Source: Anaeromyxobacter dehalogenans 2CP-1 (lineage in GTDB: Bacteria > Myxococcota > Myxococcia > Myxococcales > Anaeromyxobacteraceae). From it: a stretch of DNA of 64,000 nt. A program made the position numbers and the translations under genes. Location: the NCBI RefSeq assembly GCF_000022145.1, contig NC_011891.1, positions 1,996,001 to 2,060,000 on the forward strand. Direction: 5' to 3'. This document shows positions 51,824-60,081 of the stretch, piece by piece; position 1 is the stretch's first letter; each line of letters begins with the position of its first letter. The notes under the pieces are model-generated. The model saw only the letters and a program-made list of their open reading frames with translations. It did no database searches and was not told where the DNA came from.

Positions 51824-53068
51824 CTACACGCCCTCGAACCGGATCGGCATCACCACCCAGATCGCCACCGGCCGCCCCCCGGCGTCCGCGCCGGCGCGCC
51901 ACGGGCAGGCCCGCACCGCGGCCTCGATCGCGTGTGCGATCCGAAGATCGGGCACGCTCGACAGCAGCTCCACCCGCCCGACCCGCCCGTCGCCGCCGAT
52001 CGCCACGCGCACCGTGATCGGCCCCGAGGTGAACCCGGTCAGCTCGCGCGGCAGCCGGATGGCCCGCCCCACGCAGCCCGGGTCCGCCTCGACCGGCTTG
52101 CGGAAGCCCGCCGTCATGTACTGCGGCGCGTCCTCGATCTCCTGCGGCTGCGCGCCGGCGCTGGTCCCCGCCACGGCAGCGCCGCCGCCCCAGGCGCCGC
52201 CGCCGCCCCCGCCCACCACGCCGCCGATGACGCCGCCCTCGACCTCGCCGGGCGCGTACTCGCCCTCGTCGGCGCCCTCCGGCAGCGCCTCGACGGGCTC
52301 GTCCGGATCCGGCACCCGCATCGCCGCCTTCACCTCGCGCGGCTGCAGGAGCGCGGTCGGCGGCGGCGGCGGGAGGGTAGCGCGCGGGCGGGCCCCGGGC
52401 GCGGGCGCCCTGCGCCGCGGCGCGGGCGCCGCCGGCATCCCGGGCAGGCCGGGCGGTCCGGCGGTCTTGCGCGGTGCGGCCGCCGGCAGGTGCACCGGGA
52501 CGATCATCTCGATCTCCTCGCGCTCCGGCGCGGCCACCGCCGAGGCGAGGAACACCGCGGCGCCGACGAGGCACGCCTGCACGCCCGCGCCGAAGCCGGT
52601 CCAGGCCGCCCGCCGGCCGGCGCGCGCGGCGCGGTCGTGGCGGAGCAGCGAGGCGAAGGACGGCGGCGCGACGCCCTGCACCGGCGCGAGCGGCGGCCGC
52701 GCGGCGTCGTCCGCCGTACGGTCGCGCGGCAGGGTGGTCCCGGTCCCCGGGCCGGCCAGCCGCTCGAACAGCGGGTGGTCGGGATCCGGCGGGGGAAAGG
52801 ACAGGATGGAGAGCAGCGCGCTCAGATCCGCGGGCGGGGGCTCGGCCGCGCCGGGCGGCAGCGGGACGAGGTCGCCGAACAGCCGCCGGGCGCGCTCCGG
52901 ATCGTGCACCTCGACCGGGCCGGGCCCTCCGTTCACCGGGGCGGGGTTCACGGTGGGTATGGTATCGCCCGGCGCCGTGCCTTCCGCCGGACGCGTCTGC
53001 GCCGCGTCCTGCGCGCCGGGTTGCCCCCTCCGCTTCGCGCTCCGCCGGTTCAGGATCGTGTCGAACAT
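51824..53068 (-). CDS. TonB-like energy-transducer protein
   Basis: 414 residues. A long Pro-rich cytoplasmic N-terminus, one membrane segment (AWTGFGAGVQACLVGAAVFL), a Pro/Gly-rich periplasmic spacer, and a C-terminal TonB-type domain (GPITVRVAIGGDGRVGRVEL, ACPWRAGADAGGRPVAIWVV). Membrane-anchored TonB-like proteins pass proton-motive energy to outer-membrane transporters; in myxobacteria similar ones also serve in gliding or secretion machines. The N-terminal cytoplasmic extension is unusual for TonB. No ExbB/ExbD gene is nearby. Confidence 0.75.
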   Translation of the reverse strand: MFDTILNRRSAKRRGQPGAQDAAQTRPAEGTAPGDTIPTVNPAPVNGGPGPVEVHDPERARRLFGDLVPLPPGAAEPPPADLSALLSILSFPPPDPDHPLFERLAGPGTGTTLPRDRTADDAARPPLAPVQGVAPPSFASLLRHDRAARAGRRAAWTGFGAGVQACLVGAAVFLASAVAAPEREEIEMIVPVHLPAAAPRKTAGPPGLPGMPAAPAPRRRAPAPGARPRATLPPPPPTALLQPREVKAAMRVPDPDEPVEALPEGADEGEYAPGEVEGGVIGGVVGGGGGGAWGGGAAVAGTSAGAQPQEIEDAPQYMTAGFRKPVEADPGCVGRAIRLPRELTGFTSGPITVRVAIGGDGRVGRVELLSSVPDLRIAHAIEAAVRACPWRAGADAGGRPVAIWVVMPIRFEGV

Positions 53069-53263
53069 CGGCGTCCCCTCTTCACTCCTAAGCCCGTCCC
53101 GGGAGACCGGCGTTGCGGTTCGTTGTCCGGGGGGAACGGGGGAGGATCGCGGGGGACCGGGCCGCGGGGGACGACGCGCGGGGTGGCCCGGAAGCGCGGC
53201 CCCGAGAGCACCCGCCCGCCCGCGTGCGTTCGACGGTCGCGCCGGTGTACACGTCGCGCCCGC

Positions 53264-54637
53264 ATGCGCTCCCGCCACGCACTTTCCGTGATGGTCGCCG
53301 CCCTCTCGGCCGCGGCCGCCGCGCTCGCCGGCTGCACCGGCGGCTCCTCCGGCGCCGAGCCGCGCCCGCTCGCCGCGGCGCTCGCGGCCGACCCGCCCGC
53401 GTTCGCGCCGGGCGCCGGCGTGACGCTCGTGCCGGCGTTCGCGCGCGGCACCGCGCGCATCGAGCCGGATGTCGGCCCGGTGACGAGCGGTGGCCGATAC
53501 CAGGTGGGCCCCGCGCTCGAGGCGCGCACCTACCGGCTGATCGTCGAGGACGGCGCCGAGCGCGCCGAGGCGGTGGTCCGGGTCCCGTTCGCCTACCGCG
53601 ACGCCATCCGGCCGCTGGACCCGCCAGGGAGCGCCCGCGCGCAGCACGTCGCGGTGGGCCTCGGGGACGGCCGCGTCCTGCTCGCCACCGGCTCGGCGAA
53701 CATCTCGACATTCAGCTGGACCGCGGAGCTCTACGACGCGACCACCGGCACCTCGGCGGCCACCGGCGAGCTGCGCCTGGGCCTCGCGGCCGCTGCCGCG
53801 CTGCGCCTCGCCGACGGACGCGTGCTGGTGGCGGGCGGGCAGAGCAACTTCCGCGATCGGGAAGACCTCGCGGCGGTCTGGGATCCGGCGGACGGGCGCT
53901 GGACCGAGCCGGGCGCGCTCGCCCAGGCGCGCGCGGGTCACGCGCTCGCGCTGCTCGACGACGGCCGCGTGCTCGTGACCGGCGGCGCGTGGCTGGGCAG
54001 GGCGCCGGGCTCGGTCGTCACCGAGGAGCTGCTCGACCCGGACGCGGCCGCGAGCCGGGCGCCGGCGGGCTCGGCCATGATCCATCCACGCGCGTTCCAC
54101 ACCGCCACGGTCCTGCGCGACGGCCGGGTGCTGGTGGCGGGCGGGCTGAACAGCTTCTCCGGCGGCGACGCGGTCGAGGCCGAGCTGTTCGACCCGGTCA
54201 CCGAGTCGTTCGCGCTCACCGGCTCGCTCGCGCACCCCCGCGGCAGCCACGCGGCGGTGCGGCTCGGCGACGGCCGCGTGCTGGTGGTGGGCGGGCTCGA
54301 CGCGGGGTGGACGTACGTGGCCGAGGCCGAGCTGTGGGACCCGGACACCGGCGCCTTCACGCCGGCCGGGGCGCTCGCGACGCCGCGGGCGGACCACTCC
54401 GCCACGCTGCTCGCCGACGGCCGGGTGCTGGTGGCGGGCGGTACCGACGTGGACGGCAAGCGGCTCGACACGGTGGAGCTGTGGGACCCGGCGACCCGGG
54501 CGTTCACCCCGGGGCCGGTCCGACTCGGCGCCCGGCGCGCGCTCCACAGCGCCACGGCGCTCCCCGACGGACGAGTCCTGGTGGTCGGCGGCGAGGACGG
54601 CGCGGACGCGCTCCGGCAGGCGGAGGTGTACGAGTAG
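53264..54637 (+). CDS. Kelch-repeat lipoprotein (beta-propeller)
   Basis: 457 residues. Lipoprotein signal with LAGC lipobox. A short Ig-like domain precedes at least six kelch-type blades, each with LxDGRVLVxGG, for example ALLDDGRVLVTGGAWLG, ATVLRDGRVLVAGGLNS, AVRLGDGRVLVVGGLDAG and ATLLADGRVLVAGGTDV. Typical of extracellular myxobacterial propellers; a binding or adhesion role is likely. The start lies 195 bp from the divergent TonB-like gene. Confidence 0.85.
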   Translation: MRSRHALSVMVAALSAAAAALAGCTGGSSGAEPRPLAAALAADPPAFAPGAGVTLVPAFARGTARIEPDVGPVTSGGRYQVGPALEARTYRLIVEDGAERAEAVVRVPFAYRDAIRPLDPPGSARAQHVAVGLGDGRVLLATGSANISTFSWTAELYDATTGTSAATGELRLGLAAAAALRLADGRVLVAGGQSNFRDREDLAAVWDPADGRWTEPGALAQARAGHALALLDDGRVLVTGGAWLGRAPGSVVTEELLDPDAAASRAPAGSAMIHPRAFHTATVLRDGRVLVAGGLNSFSGGDAVEAELFDPVTESFALTGSLAHPRGSHAAVRLGDGRVLVVGGLDAGWTYVAEAELWDPDTGAFTPAGALATPRADHSATLLADGRVLVAGGTDVDGKRLDTVELWDPATRAFTPGPVRLGARRALHSATALPDGRVLVVGGEDGADALRQAEVYE

Positions 54638-54744
54638 GCGGGCAGGCCGGACCGTGCGTCCGTCCGTTCCGCTCCCGGCCGGGCCCCCTCGGGACGCCAT
54701 GTCCGGGCATCTGGTAGAACCCGGGGCGGACCCGGGACCCCCTC

Positions 54745-57693
54745 GTGACGCCGCCCAAGCCCGCCCAGACCGCCGAGCCGGTGAGCCAGGACTCGCCGCG
54801 CTCCGAGCCGGCCGCCGAGCACCGCTCGGTCCAGCTCACGCGGCTGCTCGCCGAGATGGTGCACGTGAACGACGTGCCGCTCGGCGATGCCTGGTCCCCG
54901 GTGCTCCGGCCCGGCGCCACCATCGGCCGCTTCCGCCTGGTCCGCGAGCTGGGGCGCGGCGGCTTCGGCGTGGTGTACGAGGCCGAGGACGGCGACCTGG
55001 GCCGGACGGTGGCGGTGAAGGTGGTGCGCCCGGGCACGCGCATCGCCACCCGCGGCCGCGAGTGGATGCAGCGCGAGGCCGAGGCGGTGGCGCGGCTCAA
55101 CCACCCGAACATCGTCACGCTGCACGACTTCGGGCAGGCGCCGGAGGGCCCGTACCTCGTGTTCGAGCTGCTGCGCGGCGACTCGCTGGCGCGGCGGCTG
55201 GAGCGCGAGAAGACGCTCGAGTTCGAGCAGGTGATCGACCTCGGCGTCGCCATCACGCGGGCGCTCGTGCACGCGCACGCGGCCGGCGTCGTCCACCGCG
55301 ACCTCAAGCCCGGCAACGTCCACCTCGGCGACGACGGCGAGGTGAAGGTGCTCGACTTCGGGTTCGCGCACCTGTTCGGGCGCGGCGGCATCGGCGACGG
55401 CGGGACGCCCGCGTACATGGCGCCCGAGCAGTGGGAGGGGGAGGGCGGCGACGCGCGGGTGGACCTGTTCGCGCTCGGCATCATCCTGCACCAGTGCCTC
55501 GCCGGCGCGCTGCCGTACCGGGTGGACAAGGACTGGAGCGAGGCGCAGGAGCCCGGGCCGACGCCGGCCCTGCCGCGCCGGGCCGCCCCGCGGGCGCTCC
55601 GGGCGCTGGTGCGGCGGCTGCTCGACCGCGACGCCGCGAGGCGCCCCGCCAGCGCGCGCGAGGCCCGCGACGCGCTGCTCGCCATCCAGCAGGCGCACGC
55701 CGGCCGGACCCGCCGCCGCACCCTGGTCGCGACCTCCAGCGTGGCGCTCACCGCCATCGCGCTCTCCGCCTGGCTCGCGCTCGACCGCGAGCCGCCGCCC
55801 GGCGAGCAGCTGAAGGCGGTGCTCGGCGCCATGGAGAACCGCGCCGGCGATCCCACGCTCGACGCGGTCCCCGGCCTGCTCGCCGCCGCGCTCGAGCCCT
55901 CGAAGCGCGTGCGGCTGGTGGCGCCGGCGCGGCTCGCCGCGGTGTCGCGCGAGGCCGGGCTGGGGGAGCCGGGGCGGCTCGACGCCGAGCGGGCGCGCAA
56001 CCTGGCCCGCATCGCCGGCGCCGGCCTGGTGCTGCTGCCGTCTGCGGAGCCGGGCGAGCACGGCCCGGTGCTGTCGGTGCGGGCGGTCGAGTCGGAGACC
56101 GGCAAGGAGCTCTTCGAGGCGACCGCCGACCTGTGGAGCGCCTCGGGCATGTCCGACGGCGTGGACCAGCTCGCCGAGCGGATCCGCCGGGAGGCCAAGG
56201 AGCGCCGCGCCGACCGCCGCGTGCGGCGCCCGGTGGCGGAGGCCGTGACCGCAAGCCCGGAGGCGGCGCGCTGGTACTACGCGGGGGTGGATTGCATGGA
56301 GAGGGCGCGAGCGTTCGCTGGCCCGTACGAGAGTTGCGTTTCGGCTCTCGACCGCGCGCTCGCGCTCGATCCCGCGTTCCCGCTCGCGCACTACAGGCTC
56401 GCGTTGGTCGGTTCGACCGCGGGTGCCAAGGACGACGTCGGGCTGCGGCACGTCGACGCGGCAATGAGGGGGGCCGGGCGATTGGGCCCACGCGAGCGGC
56501 GGCTCGTCGAAGCGCTCCAGGCGCGCATCGATGGCAGGTTTCAGGAGGCGCACCGCCTCTACGACCTGGTCCTGGCCGAAAACGGAGACGACGTCGAGGC
56601 GCTCGAAGGCGCCGGTGACCTCCTGTGGAGGCAGGGCAGATGGGCCGAGTGCGTGCCGTACTACGAGAAGCTCGTCGCGCTCATGCCCGATCGAGAGGAT
56701 CCGCTGGCGACCCTGGCCGAGGCCCTGGGGCGCCTTGGGCGCTTCGACGAGCTTCGCTCGCTTCGAGCGCTCGTGTTCGGCCGTCCGGATTCGCCCGCCC
56801 GCAGCCAAGGGCTCGTGGACGTCCATCTGTGGCTCGGGGAACCCGACGTCGCCTTGGCAGAGGCTCGTCGCGCGTTCGAACTTCGGGGTACGACCGAGGC
56901 GCTTCTGCTGCAGAAGGCGGCGGTCGCAGCAGGAGAATACGCCGAAGCAGCCAAGGCGGCGCGCGCGCTCCAGGATCGCGCCAGGGGGTCGGTACAGCTC
57001 GCGCGGTTGCTCGCGGCGCAAGGTCAGCTGCGAGATGCTCTGGCCCTCAACGAAGCGGCGTACGCCGAGTATCCGGAGCCGATCGTGAACGAGCGCCACT
57101 ACATTGGCGCTCACCTGTCCATGGTTGCGTGGGATCGCAAGCGGGTCTGGCCCTTTGCGGCTCGGGCGGCGGCCGTAAACCCGGAGTACGCGGCGGACCT
57201 CGCCGTTCCTCTCGCGCTCCTTGGCGACATCGATCACGCGCGGGCTCTTGGCCAGCACCTTGCGCCAGGGTCCGTCGCGGCCGAAGAACTGGCGGCGCTG
57301 CTCGCGTGGCGCGCGGGTGACGTGAACGGCGCACTGACCCGCCTCGCTGCGGCGGAGGTGCGGGACGCCTGGCCGATGGACGGCGTGCCGCCCGCCTACC
57401 TTTTCGCGGAGGTGAGCGCTAGCGCAGGGAACGATCGCGAGGTGCTCGCGGCGGTCCGGCGATTCCTCCGGCTTCCGCCCCGCGGTGCCTGGCGCTCCTT
57501 TGCGTTTCCACGTGCTCTCTATCTTGCGGCGAAGGCGGAGAAGAACATCGGGGACGACGCCGCGGCCCTGGAACGCGTGGACCGCCTCCTCCGGATCGTC
57601 GGCGAGGCCGATCGCGATGTCCCGTTGGCGAGGGACGCGCGAGCGCTCCGCTCATCGCTCGCCGCGCCTCAGGGGATTCGTGTCCGTCAGTGA
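54745..57693 (+). CDS. Ser/Thr protein kinase with helical-repeat C-terminus
   Basis: 982 residues, GTG start. Kinase domain about 61-310: glycine loop GRGGFGVVYEA, Lys92, HRDLKPGN (184-191), DFG (204-206), APEQW (227-231). One membrane helix about 327-346 (VATSSVALTAIALSAWLAL). Then a periplasmic part with TPR-like helical repeats (for example LLWRQGRWAECVPYYEKL, LAALLAWRAGDVNGALTRLA). Third-position GC falls noticeably from about base 56280 (residue 512), so the distal half may have a separate history. Followed after 43 bp by the repeat-bearing small gene, suggesting that system's regulator or sensor. Confidence 0.85.
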   Translation: MTPPKPAQTAEPVSQDSPRSEPAAEHRSVQLTRLLAEMVHVNDVPLGDAWSPVLRPGATIGRFRLVRELGRGGFGVVYEAEDGDLGRTVAVKVVRPGTRIATRGREWMQREAEAVARLNHPNIVTLHDFGQAPEGPYLVFELLRGDSLARRLEREKTLEFEQVIDLGVAITRALVHAHAAGVVHRDLKPGNVHLGDDGEVKVLDFGFAHLFGRGGIGDGGTPAYMAPEQWEGEGGDARVDLFALGIILHQCLAGALPYRVDKDWSEAQEPGPTPALPRRAAPRALRALVRRLLDRDAARRPASAREARDALLAIQQAHAGRTRRRTLVATSSVALTAIALSAWLALDREPPPGEQLKAVLGAMENRAGDPTLDAVPGLLAAALEPSKRVRLVAPARLAAVSREAGLGEPGRLDAERARNLARIAGAGLVLLPSAEPGEHGPVLSVRAVESETGKELFEATADLWSASGMSDGVDQLAERIRREAKERRADRRVRRPVAEAVTASPEAARWYYAGVDCMERARAFAGPYESCVSALDRALALDPAFPLAHYRLALVGSTAGAKDDVGLRHVDAAMRGAGRLGPRERRLVEALQARIDGRFQEAHRLYDLVLAENGDDVEALEGAGDLLWRQGRWAECVPYYEKLVALMPDREDPLATLAEALGRLGRFDELRSLRALVFGRPDSPARSQGLVDVHLWLGEPDVALAEARRAFELRGTTEALLLQKAAVAAGEYAEAAKAARALQDRARGSVQLARLLAAQGQLRDALALNEAAYAEYPEPIVNERHYIGAHLSMVAWDRKRVWPFAARAAAVNPEYAADLAVPLALLGDIDHARALGQHLAPGSVAAEELAALLAWRAGDVNGALTRLAAAEVRDAWPMDGVPPAYLFAEVSASAGNDREVLAAVRRFLRLPPRGAWRSFAFPRALYLAAKAEKNIGDDAAALERVDRLLRIVGEADRDVPLARDARALRSSLAAPQGIRVRQ

Positions 57694-57736
57694 AGTACTA
57701 TCTCGTTCCGTCTCACGAACCCCGACCGGAGAACGC

Positions 57737-58129
57737 ATGCCGAATGATCCGAGCCCCATGGCCACGACATTGTCGAAGGATGAGCCCAGCATCACCGCCG
57801 TGTCCACGCCGACAGATCCGGCGCCTACTGCGACCACGTTGAGCAAGGACGCCGCTACGACGGTCGCACTTTACGGACCGGAGAGCCCGCGCCCGTGGGG
57901 AAGCCCGGAGAACGTCAACCTCGACGTCGCGCGGAATCGCAAGGAGATCGCCTCCGCGCTCCTCGACCATCTCGGGAAGCTCCTCGACGTGCTCCAGCCG
58001 GCCCATCGCGCCGGCGCGCTCACGCCCGAGGACATCCGTCAGATGCAGCAGGTCGAGCTCTGGTACGCGAGCCTGCAGGTGGACATCGAGCACATCCAGG
58101 TCGCGACCGCCGGCGCGACCACGGTCTAG
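57737..58129 (+). CDS. Putative ribosomal peptide precursor with duplicated ATTLSKD motif
   Basis: 130 residues. GGAG five bases before ATG 57737. Residues 9-15 and 32-38 both read ATTLSKD, inside a 23-residue repeat rich in Thr, Ser, Asp and Glu, the side chains that graspetide ligases join as esters or amides. A central linker (YGPESPRPWGSPENVN) leads to a helical C-terminal domain (RNRKEIASALLDHLGKLLDV, MQQVELWYASLQVDIEHIQV). If it is a precursor, the core precedes the recognition domain, the reverse of usual. An MvdD-type ATP-grasp gene follows after a strong hairpin. Alternatively it may be a substrate of the upstream kinase. No signal peptide. Confidence 0.55.
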   Translation: MPNDPSPMATTLSKDEPSITAVSTPTDPAPTATTLSKDAATTVALYGPESPRPWGSPENVNLDVARNRKEIASALLDHLGKLLDVLQPAHRAGALTPEDIRQMQQVELWYASLQVDIEHIQVATAGATTV

Positions 58130-58147
58130 CGCGTCGACCGCACTGCC

Positions 58148-58179
58148 GCCGGCGCGCGCCTCTCGGTGCGCGCGCCGGC
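58148..58179 (+). terminator. Hairpin between precursor and ATP-grasp gene (attenuator-like)
   Basis: Perfect 12-bp stem GCCGGCGCGCGC / GCGCGCGCCGGC with loop CTCTCGGT, followed by T and seven C, nine bases before ATG 58188. It would lower transcription into the enzyme gene, as is common after RiPP precursor genes. No U-tract is present. Confidence 0.5.
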
Positions 58180-58187
58180 TCCCCCCC

Positions 58188-59129
58188 ATGATCCTCGCCA
58201 TCACCCACCCCGCGGACGAGCACGCGCCGCTGATGCTCCGGGCGCTCGAGGCCATCCGGGCGCCGGTCACGGTGCTCGACTTCTCGGACCTGCCGCGACA
58301 CGGGCGCATCGTGCTCTCGCACGGCGGCCGCGCGCGCCGCCGGGAGCTCCGGCTCGACGGCCAGCCGCCCATCGATCCGGACCAGGTCACCGCGGTGTGG
58401 TGGCGCCGGCCGCTGCCGTTCGCCGCGGCGGCCGCCCTGAGCCGGCAGGACGCCTCCTTCGCGAACCGGCAGATGGGCGAGGCGATCATGGGCATCATGG
58501 CCTCGCTCCGCGAGGCGCGCTTCGTGAACGAGCCCTGGCGCGCCCAGGTGGCCTCCCACAAGACCCACCAGCTCGCCGCCGCGGAGCGCGCCGGGCTGCC
58601 GCTGCCGCGCACGCTCGTCACGAGCGATCCGGACGAGGCCCGCGCGTTCCTCGACGGGTGCGGCGCCGACGGCGCCATCCACAAGGCGCTCCACGCCATC
58701 GAGGCGGACTGGCGGACCACCCGCCGCGTCGGCCCGGACGACCTGGCGCGGCTCGCGGCGCTGCCGCTCGCGCCGGTCATCTTCCAGGAGCGCGTGCCGG
58801 GGGTGGACGTGCGGGTGACGGTGGTGGGCGACCAGCTCTTTGCGGCCGACTTCGACGCGCGCGACACGGCCTCGCCGGACGACTTCCGGCCGGTGACCCA
58901 CCTCTGCCGCGTGGCGGCCTGCGAGGTCCCGGACGCGGTCGCGGCCGGACTGCGGCGGCTCATGGCGGACCTGGGGCTGGTCTACGGGGCGGCCGACTTC
59001 CGGCGCCGGGACGACGGCTCCTGGGCGTTCCTCGAGGTGAACCCGGGCGGCCAGTGGGGGTTCGTGGAGGAGCGGACCGGACAGCCGATCACCGCCGCGC
59101 TCGCCCGGCTGCTGGCGGGCCGGCGCTGA
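58188..59129 (+). CDS. MvdD/graspetide-type ATP-grasp ligase
   Basis: 313 residues. The pre-ATP-grasp part carries VTAVWWRRPLPF; then FVNEPWRAQVASHKTHQLAA, GLPLPRTLVTSDPDEARAFL, nucleotide-binding Lys in GAIHKALHAI, VIFQERVPGVDVRVTVVG, and the metal-binding end FLEVNPGGQWGFVEE (NPGGQW 285-290), characteristic of microviridin and other graspetide macrocyclases. Such enzymes phosphorylate Asp/Glu side chains of a precursor peptide and join them to Thr/Ser or Lys. The gene before it encodes a candidate precursor. No Shine-Dalgarno is visible upstream of its start. Confidence 0.8.
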   Translation: MILAITHPADEHAPLMLRALEAIRAPVTVLDFSDLPRHGRIVLSHGGRARRRELRLDGQPPIDPDQVTAVWWRRPLPFAAAAALSRQDASFANRQMGEAIMGIMASLREARFVNEPWRAQVASHKTHQLAAAERAGLPLPRTLVTSDPDEARAFLDGCGADGAIHKALHAIEADWRTTRRVGPDDLARLAALPLAPVIFQERVPGVDVRVTVVGDQLFAADFDARDTASPDDFRPVTHLCRVAACEVPDAVAAGLRRLMADLGLVYGAADFRRRDDGSWAFLEVNPGGQWGFVEERTGQPITAALARLLAGRR

Positions 59130-59181
59130 CCTACACCGCTCCATCTCGACCACCGCCGCGCGCTCGTCTAGATTGCCGCGC

Positions 59182-59766
59182 ATGGACGTCGAGTCCAGGG
59201 TCTCCGCGGCGCTGGAGGCGGGCGATCACCGCCTCGCCGCGACCGAGATCATCCGCGGCTACGGCCCGCGGATCCTGGGCTACCTGAACGTCCTGCTCCG
59301 CGACGAGACCGCCGCCTCCGACGCGTTCGCGCTGTTCGCCGAGCAGGTGTGGCGCGGCATGCCGGGCTTCCAGCGCCGCTCCAGCGCCCGGACCTGGGCG
59401 TTCAAGGCCGCCTGGAGCGCCGCCATGAAGGTGCGCGACGACGCCTGGCGGCGGCTGGGGCAGCGGCTCGACACCACCGAGGCCACCCGCCTCGCCGCCG
59501 ACGTGCGCACCCGCACCGCGGTCCGCCTCGAGCGCCAGCGGCAGGAGCTGGAGGAGCTGCGCGCGATGCTGGACGACGAGGAGCAGACGCTGCTCGTGCT
59601 CCGGCTCGACCAGCAGCTCTCCTGGGACGAGGTCGCGGAGGTGCTGTCGCAGGAGGGGAAGCGCGTGGACCCGGCCACGCTGCGCAAGCGCTACGAGCGC
59701 ATCAAGGACCGCCTCGCCGAGATCATCCGGCGGCGCGCGGTCGAGGGCAGCCGGGAAGAGTCCTGA
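59182..59766 (+). CDS. Sigma-70-family (ECF-like) sigma factor
   Basis: 194 residues from ATG 59182. Region 2-like segment (ETAASDAFALFAEQVWRGMPGF with an FQRRSSARTWAFKAAW continuation) and region 4 with DQQLSWDEVAEVLSQEGKRV and LRKRYERIKDRLAEIIRR. Long spacer helix between, as in the STK-linked myxobacterial ECF-like groups. No anti-sigma gene follows. It is 52 bp past the ATP-grasp gene and may control the locus under the upstream kinase. Confidence 0.75.
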   Translation: MDVESRVSAALEAGDHRLAATEIIRGYGPRILGYLNVLLRDETAASDAFALFAEQVWRGMPGFQRRSSARTWAFKAAWSAAMKVRDDAWRRLGQRLDTTEATRLAADVRTRTAVRLERQRQELEELRAMLDDEEQTLLVLRLDQQLSWDEVAEVLSQEGKRVDPATLRKRYERIKDRLAEIIRRRAVEGSREES

Positions 59767-60081
59767 CGGGCGCCCCTTTCATGGTAAACGTTCTATTGCG
59801 CTGAAATGGTGAGTGGTTTCCCCGGGCCGCGCGAGACCCGCGCCCGAGGCGTCACACGCCGCGGGCCGGCCGTTCAAAGTCTGCGGAGCGTCCAAGGGTG
59901 AGCGCTCCACTCGAAGTGGCCGGGGGGCCACGGGGGCTCCGCCGGGAAACCGGCGGAGCCTCCGACTTTCTGGGCCCTCGACTCCGCGCGGCCTTCAGCC
60001 GCGCCGCTCACCCTGAGCGTAGGCGAGCCGCAAGGCTCGCCGGAGTCGAAGGGTCGTAGTCGAAGGGCGGAACTCGGACGC
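59767..60081. other. Convergent intergenic region with terminator and repeats
   Basis: No gene. It contains a GNRA-loop hairpin at 59935-59960 and, at about 59977-60068, a copy of the CTACGCTCAGGGTGAGCG repeat family in inverted form (GCTCACCCTGAGCGTAGG, then GCCGGAGTCGAAGGG). ATGGTAAACGTTCTATTGCG near 59781 is unusually AT-rich for the window but encodes nothing obvious. Confidence 0.7.
59935..59960 (+). terminator. Hairpin after the sigma-factor gene
   Basis: GGCTCCGCCGG pairs perfectly with CCGGCGGAGCC around the tetraloop GAAA, followed by TCCGACTTTCTGGG. It lies about 170 bp past the sigma-factor stop and could end transcription. Confidence 0.45.

Noticed and set aside
59778-59805. Short gene starting at ATGGTAAACG
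   Set aside because: It ends after a few codons and has no Shine-Dalgarno.
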